In this document: one piece after another, positions 1 to 8,086 of the stretch
Numbering within the stretch: the first letter of the stretch is position 1
How the letters are laid out: each line of letters starts with the position of its first letter
Virus record (IMG/VR): IMGVR_UViG_3300046694_000244
Location: 1-46,388 of that record
DNA length: 46,388 nt
Strand: one strand, 5' to 3'
Origin: a virus
Program-made: the position numbers and the translations under genes
Notes under the pieces: model-generated
Database searches by the model: none
What the model saw: the letters and a program-made list of their open reading frames with translations, nothing else
Told to the model about the DNA's origin: nothing

Positions 1-320
1 ATGATATTTTTTTTATCAACCATCCATTTTCACAGCTGTTTTGCAGCATAGGTAAAAAAAAGATAATAAAATTCTTTTATTTAAAATCAATGAGTTGACT
101 ACAAGAAAACAACAACCATAACCATATGTGAATAGGTTTTTTGAGTGAGATAGCGGATCATAAGGCAAGTAAAAAGCATAGGTAGGTGTGAAAATCAAAA
201 TCGGCTCATGCGTGAACTTGTTACAACTCGCTATGAATTCTTGTAAAAATCTCTTGATCTTGATTAATTTTCAAGATTTAATGAAATATACAAGATTAGT
301 GATCGTCATGGGAGAGTGGT
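1..320. other. Left-end non-coding region upstream of sopA
   Basis: AT-rich stretch with no convincing gene; the only open frame here is a 60-codon minus-strand one without family features. By analogy with N15 this should be the telomere-proximal end of the linear prophage, but I see no complete protelomerase target palindrome, so the hairpin end probably lies upstream of base 1. The last 70 bases hold repeated TTGAT/CAAGAT motifs that look like the partition operon control region. Confidence 0.5.
252..297 (+). promoter_or_regulatory. Probable sopAB promoter/operator
   Basis: Tandem TCTTGATCTTGAT is followed by an inverted repeat (ATCTTGA at 257-263, TCAAGAT at 271-277) and a further CAAGATT at 291-297. 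SopA of F represses its own operon by binding short repeated motifs upstream of sopA, so the repeats fit an autoregulatory operator. No clean -35/-10 pair could be assigned. The function is inferred. Confidence 0.45.
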
Positions 321-1493
321 ATGGGTTTAGGAAATATAATTAGTAATTGCATCAACCTCGGCAATGCAATGACGCGTGAAATCGCTGTTCAGCAGTTTGG
401 TGGAGACAGCCCAGAGGCTCGCGCAATCACCCGCCGGTGGAGGATTTCTGAAGCCGCAGAACTGATCGGTGTGTCTGCACAAAATATTAGAGACGCTGAA
501 GATGCCAACCGCTTACCGCCTCCAGATATAGAGACCCGAGGTCGAGTTCCTCAGCGCGCTGGTTACACCATCGAGCAAATGAACAAGATGCGTGAGATAT
601 TTGGCACTGAAAGCCATCGCCCTGATGGAACTAATCCTGTTGTGGTTGCTATCACCTCTCATAAAGGCGGTGCGTGGAAATCATCTTCAGCTGTGCACTT
701 AGCTCAATGGGAGGCGCTTCAAGGCCGCCGTGTCCTGTTAATTGATGCCAATGACCCGCAGGGAACAGCATCTCTCTATTGTGGCTATGTCCCAGATTTG
801 GATATACATGGTGACGATACTCTTCTTCCATATTATTTGGGTGAGCGAGACGATGCGCTTTATGCGATAAAGCGAACTTGCTGGCCAAACCTTGATGTTA
901 TTCCATCATGCCTTGCGGTTCATCGCATTGAGAGCGAAATGATGCAGCGACATGATGAAGGTTTACTGCCAAACAAGCCGCATCTAATGCTACGTGGCGC
1001 TATTGAGTCCGTATGGGACCAATACGATGTGATTGTGATTGATAGCGCGCCCAACCTCGGCATAGGAACCATAAATGTAGTTTGTGCAGCCGACGTGCTA
1101 ATAGTCCCCACTCCTGCAGAACTTTACGATTATGTATCCGTCTTACAATTTTTCACTATGCTACGTGATGTTTTTTCTTCTCAAGATATAGACATGGATG
1201 GATTTGAACCCGATACGCGCTTACTCATTACCCGCTATAGCAATGCCACTGGCAGCCAGTCCGGATGGATGGATGAGAAGATCAGGGCTGCATTTGGTGC
1301 AATGGTACTTAAAGAGGTCGTAAGGACTACAGACGAGGTAGGAAAAGGTCAGATTCGCATGCGTACCGTATTCGAACAGGCAGCTAACCAACGCTCTTCA
1401 CCTACAGCATGGAGAAAAGCCGTTTCCATATGGGATCCCGTCTGTAGGGAGATTCATGATCGTTGTATTAAGCCATTATGGGAGAATGTATAA
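321..1493 (+). CDS. sopA: SopA-like partition ATPase (ParA, type Ia)
   Basis: Walker-type ATPase that moves SopB-centromere complexes over the nucleoid and represses its own operon. At 390 residues it is the size of F SopA (about 388). The N-terminal helix-turn-helix covers roughly residues 41-62 (RRWRISEAAELIGVS). A deviant Walker A, KGGAWKSS, sits at 115-122, and a Walker B VIVIDSAPN near 236-245. Motifs such as GRVxQRxGYTIEQ and NDPQGTAS match F/N15 SopA. GGGAG at 310-314 supports the ATG at 321. The sopB start follows directly after the stop, so the two genes form one operon. Family assignment is secure. Confidence 0.96.
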   Translation: MGLGNIISNCINLGNAMTREIAVQQFGGDSPEARAITRRWRISEAAELIGVSAQNIRDAEDANRLPPPDIETRGRVPQRAGYTIEQMNKMREIFGTESHRPDGTNPVVVAITSHKGGAWKSSSAVHLAQWEALQGRRVLLIDANDPQGTASLYCGYVPDLDIHGDDTLLPYYLGERDDALYAIKRTCWPNLDVIPSCLAVHRIESEMMQRHDEGLLPNKPHLMLRGAIESVWDQYDVIVIDSAPNLGIGTINVVCAADVLIVPTPAELYDYVSVLQFFTMLRDVFSSQDIDMDGFEPDTRLLITRYSNATGSQSGWMDEKIRAAFGAMVLKEVVRTTDEVGKGQIRMRTVFEQAANQRSSPTAWRKAVSIWDPVCREIHDRCIKPLWENV

Positions 1494-2498
1494 ATGCAAA
1501 TGCGACGTAAGACACTAACCGAAATTAAGAAAAACCAATTACGGAACGTACCTGACATCGATATGAGTACGCTGCAGGTGTTACCAGATACAAAACGAGA
1601 GCCTGCTGCTCCAACCGTTAACGCTCTATTTGACCGCCTTGAAAACCGCGCAGGAAGCAAATTGGTGCTTCCTGTATGTGGGCGAGACGTAACATTCACC
1701 CTGAAAGTTATCCCATCAGAGAAAGTGAAGCGCTCAACGATGGTATGGACCGGAAACGAGCGACTGCAGGACCTTTTAACAGAAAAGGCGCTTGATGACC
1801 TGATCCCCTCATTTAAGAGCAATGGCCAACAGAATCCAGCGTTCGGGCGATCTATTAATGGCGTAATTGAAGTTGCTGATGGTAGTCGCCGCCGCATGGC
1901 CTCAATACTTACGGATAACGACTACCGCGTTCTTGTTGGTGAACTAGATGAACAGCAAATGGCGGCGTTATCATCTATAGGGAATGAATATCGCCCTACA
2001 AGTGCATATGAACGCGGCAGGCGATACGAGCGCCGTCTTAATACGGAATTTAACGGAAAGCTGGCTCAGTTAGCTGAAGCTGAAGGGCTAGCCCGAAAAA
2101 CCGTTTTACGCTGTCTGAATACTGCAAAATTACCATTAGAAATTATATCGCTGTTTTCACACCCTGGGGAGTTATCAGCTCGAACCGGTGAAGCACTGGC
2201 AAAGACCTATCAGAATAATAAAGTGGCCATGTTCGCATTTACCGATAGCCTTATTGCTAGACAAAAAAAAGGAGAGGTATTTGAAACCGATGAGTTGATA
2301 ACTCTACTGAGTGGAGTGACACCGAAACCAGATCGTGAACCTACTAAGGAGCGTAATTTTGGTGATAGTTATCGTATGAAATACAAACCGAATGGGGCTG
2401 TAGCTGTCGAACTAAAAAATGCTCCTGAAGAACTACTAAAGAAAATTGAAGACCTACTTGAATCATATATTCCTGATACCTCGCTCGCTGACGAATAG
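1494..2498 (+). CDS. sopB: SopB-like centromere-binding partition protein (ParB)
   Basis: DNA-binding partner of SopA (334 residues; F SopB is about 323). The central ParB/Sulfiredoxin-like part includes LLTEKALDDLIPSF, VADGSRRRMA and TSAYERGRRY, all shared with SopB. A helix-turn-helix follows around AEAEGLARKTVLRCLNTAKL, then a C-terminal dimerisation domain. F SopB binds repeats of TGGGACCACGGTCCCA. The window has no tandem array of such sites, but seven related palindromes are scattered between 25.4 and 44.4 kb and are the probable targets. It begins immediately after the sopA stop and ends just before a shared terminator. Confidence 0.95.
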   Translation: MQMRRKTLTEIKKNQLRNVPDIDMSTLQVLPDTKREPAAPTVNALFDRLENRAGSKLVLPVCGRDVTFTLKVIPSEKVKRSTMVWTGNERLQDLLTEKALDDLIPSFKSNGQQNPAFGRSINGVIEVADGSRRRMASILTDNDYRVLVGELDEQQMAALSSIGNEYRPTSAYERGRRYERRLNTEFNGKLAQLAEAEGLARKTVLRCLNTAKLPLEIISLFSHPGELSARTGEALAKTYQNNKVAMFAFTDSLIARQKKGEVFETDELITLLSGVTPKPDREPTKERNFGDSYRMKYKPNGAVAVELKNAPEELLKKIEDLLESYIPDTSLADE

Positions 2499-2509
2499 GC
2501 AAAAAAAAT

Positions 2510-2533
2510 GGGCTACTGCGAAAGCAGTAGCCC
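2510..2533. terminator. Bidirectional terminator between sopB and the tail operon
   Basis: A perfect 10-bp stem, GGGCTACTGC / GCAGTAGCCC, with a GAAA loop. Eight T residues follow on the minus strand, so it should stop the long late transcript coming from the right; the plus-strand side has only a weak T-tract (AAATATTTC) and may help end sopAB transcription. Confidence 0.9.
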
Positions 2534-2553
2534 AAATATTTCACTGTTTCCAC

Positions 2554-3855
2554 CTAGGAATAGCCAGACACCTGCCCAAACTTCCCGTTCACAGCATTCT
2601 CATAAATCACCGGCCCCCATGTCGTACTATCGTTTGCCGATGCGGTAAACGGATACCACGCATCCCGCACCAGTACCTCACAGTCAATCATCGAGTTATC
2701 CGGCGCAGAGTAACGACAATTTTTTACCCTGCTGCCGATCAGTGCCGATTCCAGCATTACCCTCGCCGGTAGTTCAGCCCCGTCAATCCGCATCGCCAAC
2801 GTCATTGACCTCCCTTTGTTACCTGCCATTACTATTCCCTGCAATCGCCATGTTCCGGACGCAGCTTGCTCCAGATTCTCCAGTGTTACGTCCCCGGTAG
2901 GACCATCTTTAAACACACAGCCTGCCGTGAATGAACCACCGCTAAATATAGTCCCGGCCTGACGTGGCTCTGTCTGCGATGATACCTGGTAGTACATCAT
3001 CGCAATCGAGCCGGGCGCATCCCATGTTTCAGGGATGAAGGGGTGGGAGCCTCCGTCTTCTCCCTTCGGAATGCCGAAGTTTATGGTTTGATCTGGTGCG
3101 TTACCGGTAATTTCCACCGTTGCAGCCTCACCCGGCTCCAGCGTCGTCACAGCGCCCACCGTCAGCGTATTGGCCTCGCCAGGCTTACCCGGCTTACCTG
3201 CCGGAATACCCATGCTCAGCACCTGATCTGGCGCGTCACCGGTGATGACCACCGTGGCATCCTCCCCTGGCTCCAGCGTCGTCACCGTACCCACCGTCAG
3301 CGTGCTGGCCTCGCCAGGCTTACCGGCAGCAACAAACAGCTCCCACGGCGATCCTGGCGGCGCGATACCGGTTATATCCGCTGTGGCACGATATTCGCTG
3401 CCATCGTATTCGACCAGATCGTTTTCCTGATATTCCGTTTCCAGCTGGAATGCCCCGCGTGGAATGAGTGCGTATTTTTTCGCTGCCGCAGCTGCCAGCC
3501 AGGCGCTTTCCGCCGCTAATTTTGCTTCCAGCAGAATCAGCTGCATTTCCCTCAAAATTTCCGGCGTGACATCATCCGGGTTGAACTCCGCAAGGTACTG
3601 ATTCAGGGTGCCATCAGGGCTATCCGTATAAACATGAATAATGCCGAGATAGTCCGGTGCATACTGGATTTTGGCGCTAACTGCATACACTCCGGGCAGC
3701 ACCGGCATTGAGTAGCTGCCATCGCTTGCCGTGACGGCAGCGGCATTTGTGCCGGTGATACTCACTGTAGTGGTTGTCCTGGCTGTCAGCTGGATCAGGA
3801 CATTGGCCAGCGGTTTTCCGAATGGGTCGTTAAAAATTCCTGAAATTATCGCCAT
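2554..3855 (-). CDS. Tail fibre protein with collagen-like repeats
   Basis: Last gene of the late operon, 433 residues. Residues 1 to about 125 match the prophage tail-fibre N-terminal domain of lambda Stf (SGIFNDPFGKPLANVLIQLT and a VYTDSPDGTLNQYL-type segment), which anchors fibres to the virion. Two 45-residue repeats with GKPGEA-TLTVG--TTLEPGE and Gly-Pro-rich collagen-like links follow. The C-terminal 150 residues look like a host-specific tip (SGGSFTAGC near the start, GQVSGYS at the end). The start overlaps the end of the D-like gene. It is a second candidate receptor-binding protein beside the H-like fibre at 11391-12641. Anchoring is inferred from the N-terminal domain; the receptor is unknown. 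Confidence 0.85.
   Translation of the reverse strand: MAIISGIFNDPFGKPLANVLIQLTARTTTTVSITGTNAAAVTASDGSYSMPVLPGVYAVSAKIQYAPDYLGIIHVYTDSPDGTLNQYLAEFNPDDVTPEILREMQLILLEAKLAAESAWLAAAAAKKYALIPRGAFQLETEYQENDLVEYDGSEYRATADITGIAPPGSPWELFVAAGKPGEASTLTVGTVTTLEPGEDATVVITGDAPDQVLSMGIPAGKPGKPGEANTLTVGAVTTLEPGEAATVEITGNAPDQTINFGIPKGEDGGSHPFIPETWDAPGSIAMMYYQVSSQTEPRQAGTIFSGGSFTAGCVFKDGPTGDVTLENLEQAASGTWRLQGIVMAGNKGRSMTLAMRIDGAELPARVMLESALIGSRVKNCRYSAPDNSMIDCEVLVRDAWYPFTASANDSTTWGPVIYENAVNGKFGQVSGYS
3055..3324 (-). repeat. Two 135-bp tandem repeats inside the tail fibre gene
   Basis: Copies at 3055-3189 and 3190-3324 keep the reading frame (45 codons each). Both contain ACGCTGGAGCCGGG-type sequence and end with the same GGTAAGCCTGGCGAGGCC on the minus strand. 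They encode collagen-like/beta modules, and a change in copy number would alter fibre length. Confidence 0.85.
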
Positions 3856-4898
3856 TATTCAAGCTCCATATTTATTGTAAGACCCTTATCGCTGAGGCGA
3901 AATTCCAGCCTGCCAATCTTCCAGTCGCCGTCCTCAACACTGCCAAACCCGGACAGAGTGATTTTTCCCTCCGCCGTCATCCCCATCAGTTCCGGGGTGG
4001 CGGGCATAGTGAGGCTGACGCCCCGCAGTTTTTTTTGTGCGTGCTTTGCTCCACCTGTTCCGACCTGCTGCGCCGCTTCCAGGCTGGGGAACGGGACGCT
4101 AAGATGCGTGACCGGCTCACCACTTCCGATTGTGAGTTGTTTAATCTTTCCGCCATCTGCCATGTCTTTGTAAGCAACGATGTATGATCCGCTGCCTTCG
4201 GTGCCGCAATCGGGATGATCGCTGTTGTCGTGGTAGCGCCAGGTATCGCACATATCAGGCGTGATTAGATGGATTGGCAAGGGATGGCCGCTTATCGTGG
4301 TTTTTGCATTGCGTGGGGTCAGAACCCAGTAGTCGTGGGTGATTTTACTGACCGCGCCATGACTTTCTGCTATGCGAGTCATCAGGTTCATGTCGCTCTC
4401 ACCGAGCTGGTCAATGTGGCCAACGGAAACGTTAACCAGCGTCGAGTCTACGCGGGCCGTCAGCCCGTGCGAGGCGGCGACGGTGCTGGCCAGGTCACCG
4501 AGGGTTATACCGCTGTTAAACGAGCGGGTTTTCTGTGACTGCAGCGTACTGTGTCCACGTTCGTTTGTTTTTGAAAATGCGCGGGCGACGATCTGGATAG
4601 TGCGGGCCTGCGTCCGGCCACCGCCGGACGAACGAGCATCAACGACAAAAGTCCCTTTGTTGGTCAGCGTGCCGCCGAAGCCGAGCGCCAGGCTGATTTT
4701 CACGCCTTTTGCGGGCAGCTTCATATCAGGTGAAACCACGGTAAAACTGATTTCATCGCTTTTTTTATTATCACCGCCGTAGTCTTTCAGCGTCAGATCG
4801 ACAAGATTTTCCCGAACCGTATCGGTGATGTCGGCTCCTTCTACGGACAGGGAAAAATTAGGTTGCTTCGGACTGCTGCCGGTAACGATATAGGCCAT
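3855..4898 (-). CDS. Baseplate hub / late control protein D-like (P2 gpD family)
   Basis: P2 gpD family protein of 347 residues, structurally equivalent to T4 gp27, forming the hub between tail tube and spike. The N-terminus (PNFSLSVEGADITDTVRENLVDLTLKD) and the LTISGFG...GDWKIGRLEFRLSDKGL-type C-terminus are characteristic. It lies directly downstream of gpX, as in P2. Four bases separate it from the gpX stop. The name late control protein is historical; the hub role is the established one. Confidence 0.9.
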   Translation of the reverse strand: MAYIVTGSSPKQPNFSLSVEGADITDTVRENLVDLTLKDYGGDNKKSDEISFTVVSPDMKLPAKGVKISLALGFGGTLTNKGTFVVDARSSGGGRTQARTIQIVARAFSKTNERGHSTLQSQKTRSFNSGITLGDLASTVAASHGLTARVDSTLVNVSVGHIDQLGESDMNLMTRIAESHGAVSKITHDYWVLTPRNAKTTISGHPLPIHLITPDMCDTWRYHDNSDHPDCGTEGSGSYIVAYKDMADGGKIKQLTIGSGEPVTHLSVPFPSLEAAQQVGTGGAKHAQKKLRGVSLTMPATPELMGMTAEGKITLSGFGSVEDGDWKIGRLEFRLSDKGLTINMELE

Positions 4899-4901
4899 AA
4901 T

Positions 4902-5108
4902 TCAATCCCACAATGAAACTTCGGTTTTCTTCTCGGATGGCTCCACAACCGGCAGCGTCAGCGTCACGCCCGCAGCGAATACTTCGGAGGTGGTCAGGTC
5001 CGCATTGGCGGGGTCGTAAAGGACTTTTTCAAAGGTGTTGTTCACGGTGCCATAGTGGCGGGCGCATATAATGTCTAAGCGGTCCCCGTCTTTGGTTGTA
5101 TATTGCAC
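4902..5108 (-). CDS. Tail protein X (P2 gpX family, LysM-like)
   Basis: Small 68-residue protein of the P2 gpX family. The LysM-like fold is recognisable from YTTKDGDRLDIICARHYG, a long helix with NTFEKVLYDPAN, and AAGVTLTLP. It is thought to act in tail completion or at the baseplate. It lies immediately before the D-like gene in the order X-D seen in P2. Confidence 0.9.
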   Translation of the reverse strand: MQYTTKDGDRLDIICARHYGTVNNTFEKVLYDPANADLTTSEVFAAGVTLTLPVVEPSEKKTEVSLWD

Positions 5109-5139
5109 GTTTTACCTCACAGTAATTAATGGAAATATC

Positions 5140-5271
5140 ATGCGTTTCTTTATCAACAACAAAGGAAGTTTTGGTGCTTCTGTTTCGGCGGGTAAAAGCG
5201 GGAGCGGGTGTTTCAGCCTTATTTTTGGCGCGATTTTTATAATAATTGTTCTTTATTTTTTGATGCGATAA
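5140..5271 (+). CDS. Possible small membrane protein, opposite strand
   Basis: A 43-residue frame on the plus strand in the 180-bp gap between gpX and the tape measure, with an A/T-rich composition unlike the flanking genes. The N-terminus is MRFFINNKGSFGASVSAGKS and the C-terminus is one hydrophobic helix (CFSLIFGAIFIIIVLYFLM). A weak GGA precedes the ATG. It is oriented against the late operon, as in a moron. I do not recognise a family and whether it is expressed is uncertain. Confidence 0.4.
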   Translation: MRFFINNKGSFGASVSAGKSGSGCFSLIFGAIFIIIVLYFLMR

Positions 5272-5292
5272 ACATCACATTGGTGGGCGCTA

Positions 5293-7011
5293 TTACGGTG
5301 ATAGCGGATCGGGAATATCGAACGTATCTGAGGGGCTATTAATGCCTCCTGTTAGTGCGGTGAATTTGTCATATAGCTCCTGTGCGCCTGCTTCCGTCGC
5401 CCCACCGTTGATGACCACATTGAAGTGATACTGGTTATTGTGCGTATTATTCACACTGGATCCTCCAGGCCTTGAAAATACCGGGATAGTCTCTCCGCTC
5501 TGTGATTCCGGCTGAACAGTGTCACCTGAAACCCCTTCGTGCTTTCCTACCCATGCAGTAGCCGCTTCATCCTGGCGTTTTTTAACATATTGCGACCACT
5601 CCCCCGTCCCTGTTGCGCCTCCCCAAAATCCGTCCTTCAGCCCTTTTTTGTCCGCTTCGGCCCCTGCTATTTCTAACGCTCTGACCCTCGCAGCCTGCTC
5701 GCTGTCCATATCTTCTGGCTTGCGGTCTTCCGGCAGAAGCCAGGAGAGTTTTTGCGCCACGGCCATTGTCACGTCGCCAAACATTTTAACAGCATCAATC
5801 GCCCGCTTCGGGCCGCCATCCGTCACCCATTCATTAATAGATTTTGCGATCTGCCCTTTATTTTCCTTGACCCACTCGACTCCCTGCTGCTCCCACGCCT
5901 TAAGCTGTGGCCCCAGGGCAGAACCAAGCTCACCGGTGATCCCCTGCATCGCAGTTTCAGCTGATGTCCACAGATTGCTCAAAATTTGGCTGCTTTCCAT
6001 CGCCCCGCGAGCCTCATCCTCGGAGATATTATTCAGCCGGTCGGCGTTTTTCATGACCTCTTCGTATGATTTGCCGGTGCTGATGATATAGGTCATCAGT
6101 TTGTTGGCCTCACCGCCCATCAGCTGATCGGCCAGTGATTCCCCCTGCTGAGCGGACAGCTTGCCGCTGTTCACGCTCGAACTGATCCGCTCCATCACTT
6201 TGTCGAACTGCTGCTGCTTTGTACCTTTGAGAGCGTCCTTGCTCGCAATGCCCAGTTGCCACAGCAGGGGGTTGATCGTCTTTTCGTTTCCCGCCTCGCC
6301 AAGCTTATTGCTCAGCTCTTCGGTCAGGTCGCCGTAGTTCTCACCGTTCAGGCCCGCCTGCTCCGCAAGAATACTGCCCGCCTTATAGTGCTTAAACGAC
6401 ATACCGTATTGCTTTGCAAGGCGGTATTCTTCGGCTGTTTTGTGATTGAGGGCCACCACGCCGCTAAGTAAACCCGCCCCAGCAGCCCCGATTGCAAGCG
6501 GTGCTTTTGCGACGGTTGTCGCCATCGCCGCCAGGCCACTCCGCCCGGAAGCCGTCAGGTTTTCACCACGCTCTCTCCATTTTGCGCGTCCCGCCTCCAG
6601 CCGCTGTTGCTGCTGAGCAAGATGCTTTTCACGCTCCTGCTCTTTAGTGAGCCGCTCCATTTCCCGGCGGGCGTTCTCGATGCCGATCCCGACTTTGCGG
6701 TAATCTTCAATCAAGAAAGCGGTGCCGGCACGACCGCTTTTGACGCCTTCACGGATTTCCTTTTCCAGCGACTCATGCTTGTTGATCAGCGCCTGAGTAG
6801 CACGCTCCATGTGCTTCATCTGCTCGACGGTACTGGACGAACCGGCTTTCATCTGGCGCTGCCAGGCGGTTTGGGTTTTCATTACCGCCGAGGTTTCAGT
6901 GCCGATGTGATCAATCCCCGACGACAGCCGGTTAAGCGTGCGGGTCATTGACGGGTCAACGGACGCCCCGAAATTTACCGAGGCGTTATACTGCTGGGAT
7001 TTGCTTGCCAT
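5293..7011 (-). CDS. Tail tape measure protein (P2 gpT-like)
   Basis: Position after E/E', high coiled-coil content (residues about 90-160, QEREKHLAQQQQRLEAGRAK) and a central hydrophobic segment (AIGAAGAGLLSGVVAL) mark it as the tape measure, which sets tail length and occupies the tube lumen. It has about 572 residues from ATG 7011, or 576 from an in-frame GTG at 7023. That is short for the family (P2 gpT has about 815), so the predicted tail is shorter than that of P2. It overlaps the end of the E' frame. Confidence 0.9.
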   Translation of the reverse strand: MASKSQQYNASVNFGASVDPSMTRTLNRLSSGIDHIGTETSAVMKTQTAWQRQMKAGSSSTVEQMKHMERATQALINKHESLEKEIREGVKSGRAGTAFLIEDYRKVGIGIENARREMERLTKEQEREKHLAQQQQRLEAGRAKWRERGENLTASGRSGLAAMATTVAKAPLAIGAAGAGLLSGVVALNHKTAEEYRLAKQYGMSFKHYKAGSILAEQAGLNGENYGDLTEELSNKLGEAGNEKTINPLLWQLGIASKDALKGTKQQQFDKVMERISSSVNSGKLSAQQGESLADQLMGGEANKLMTYIISTGKSYEEVMKNADRLNNISEDEARGAMESSQILSNLWTSAETAMQGITGELGSALGPQLKAWEQQGVEWVKENKGQIAKSINEWVTDGGPKRAIDAVKMFGDVTMAVAQKLSWLLPEDRKPEDMDSEQAARVRALEIAGAEADKKGLKDGFWGGATGTGEWSQYVKKRQDEAATAWVGKHEGVSGDTVQPESQSGETIPVFSRPGGSSVNNTHNNQYHFNVVINGGATEAGAQELYDKFTALTGGINSPSDTFDIPDPLSP

Positions 7012-7482
7012 TCGCTTTTTCACTCTGCGCCAGGGCGCGTTTACTCATCGCCAGGGCACGTTTAAAGTAATGCCGCCAGACGCTCAGCGGCAGATCCAGC
7101 TGCTCAGTTAAGCTGAGGTGGCACCAGTAGCGGATGCCGGGCTGGCTGTTGAGAAATCGCTCTTCGAACTCACTTCTTCCTGCGCCGCCTCCAGTGCTTT
7201 CCACTTTGCCTCCCGCGATGCGGGGGGCAGTACCAAAAAATCGTTCATGACCCCCACGAGCTGGTTGTAATCCCAGACGGGTAGTAATACCAAATCGTCT
7301 TTATCACGATTACAAAGGGTCGATACAAGGCTCATTTCTTTTTCAAGTTCTGACCCCTGGCACTTCTCAAACTGGATTTTTTCTCGCATAAGCGGTTCGC
7401 GCAATTCAACGTGGGTAACTTCTTCATCGCCCATTTTGCACGGGCGGGAAAACGTAATGATTTTGGTGGTTGCCGGATAGTT
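6986..7482 (-). CDS. Tail assembly protein E+E' made by -1 frameshift
   Basis: The E' reading frame (to 6986) has no good start of its own and lies in the -1 frame relative to E. A slip at the T6G heptamer (7234-7240) would join the first 81-82 codons of E to a tail that includes FEERFLNSQPGIRYWCHLSL, HYFKRALAMS and a C-terminal QIPAV. In P2 the same arrangement gives gpE+E', a tape-measure chaperone analogous to lambda gpG-T. The E' part probably recruits the tube protein to the tape measure. Frame and slip site are seen directly; function is by analogy. Confidence 0.85.
7108..7482 (-). CDS. Tail assembly chaperone E (P2 gpE-like)
   Basis: The unshifted product has 124 residues, starts at ATG 7482 (preceded by GGAGCAA) and ends with STASPASATGATSA. 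The 11 codons upstream in frame are less likely to be used because of that ribosome-binding site. It sits between the tube protein and the tape measure, as in P2. It shares its first about 81 residues with the frameshifted E+E' product. Confidence 0.88.
   Translation of the reverse strand, partial: NYPATTKIITFSRPCKMGDEEVTHVELREPLMREKIQFEKCQGSELEKEMSLVSTLCNRDKDDLVLLPVWDYNQLVGVMNDFLVLPPASREAKWKALEAAQEEVSSKSDFSTASPASATGATSA
7234..7240 (-). promoter_or_regulatory. T6G slippery sequence for programmed -1 frameshift
   Basis: The minus strand reads GAT TTT TTG GTA within E. T-TTT-TTG is the same slippery heptamer used by P2 and many tailed phages for E/E'. A GC-rich stretch able to form a hairpin (CCCCCCGCATCGCGGGAGG) follows, which could promote slippage. 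Confidence 0.88.
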
Positions 7483-7509
7483 CATGTGTTGCTCCATTGG
7501 AAATAAAAG

Positions 7510-7528
7510 CGGCACTGCTGGGGTGCCG
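7510..7528 (-). terminator. Weak hairpin terminator between tube protein and E genes
   Basis: Stem CGGCAC / GTGCCG followed by TTTTATTT on the minus strand. It lies in the gap between the tube stop and the E start and may reduce expression of downstream genes relative to the abundant tube and sheath, unless Q-type antitermination overrides it. Confidence 0.55.
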
Positions 7529-7558
7529 TGATTGGGTTTAGTAAGCTGAAAAAGGGGG

Positions 7559-8074
7559 TTAATCCATGCCGAGCATGCTGCGCTCTTCGGCCATCGCGTC
7601 CACGCCGTTCACAACGCGTTTCAAGTTCAGCGGGTCGATTTCGTAGTACACCTGGCCTTTAATCGTCAGCTTGTAGTAGTTGATGTTCATCGTGACGGAA
7701 TAGCCCACGGACTCCTGCCCGCTAGGCGCGTGCTCATCCGGCGTCATGGCGCTGATAAGCCCCTCAAATTCATCAATCCATTCCTGCAGCTCGTTAGTGG
7801 TCATATCCTTGAATGTGCGGCGAATCTGCGCCCGGACGGTGCGTCCTTTCACAAAGCCAAAAAGGCCCATCACGTCCGTATCCGCGCTGACCTTAAAATC
7901 AACCTGCATCGCTTCCATGCCGGTATCGATGGACACCGGCGCATCCATCCAGGTATAACGTACTGCGCCGACGGTGTTCGTCAGTGCGGGCGGCGTGTAT
8001 GAGAGAAGGCCCGCCACGCGGATAGCGTTCTGCACGTACAGTGCGCCCTTTGAGTAATTCAGACTCGTATTCAT
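7559..8074 (-). CDS. Major tail tube protein (P2 gpFII-like)
   Basis: This 171-residue protein matches P2 FII, notably at MDAPVSIDTGMEAMQVDFKV and the C-terminus YYEIDPLNLKRVVNGVDAM ending in MLGMD. It polymerises into the inner tube inside the contractile sheath. It lies 12 bases downstream of the sheath gene, the P2 order FI-FII. A second FII-like gene is found at 15664-16170. Confidence 0.94.
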   Translation of the reverse strand: MNTSLNYSKGALYVQNAIRVAGLLSYTPPALTNTVGAVRYTWMDAPVSIDTGMEAMQVDFKVSADTDVMGLFGFVKGRTVRAQIRRTFKDMTTNELQEWIDEFEGLISAMTPDEHAPSGQESVGYSVTMNINYYKLTIKGQVYYEIDPLNLKRVVNGVDAMAEERSMLGMD

Positions 8075-8086
8075 GCTTTTTCCTTA

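Noticed and set aside
1-60. Protelomerase target half-site at the left edge
   Set aside because: No palindrome and no TATAATGG/ACGCGCGT-like core as in the N15/phiKO2 telomeres; the telomere probably lies beyond the window.
16-198. 60-codon minus-strand open frame at the left end
   Set aside because: No ribosome-binding site, low-complexity AT-rich composition and no domain features; more likely chance in telomere-proximal DNA.
3043-3519. 158-codon plus-strand frame opposite the tail fibre gene
   Set aside because: Mirror of the repeated GC-rich coding strand of the fibre gene; no independent start signal.
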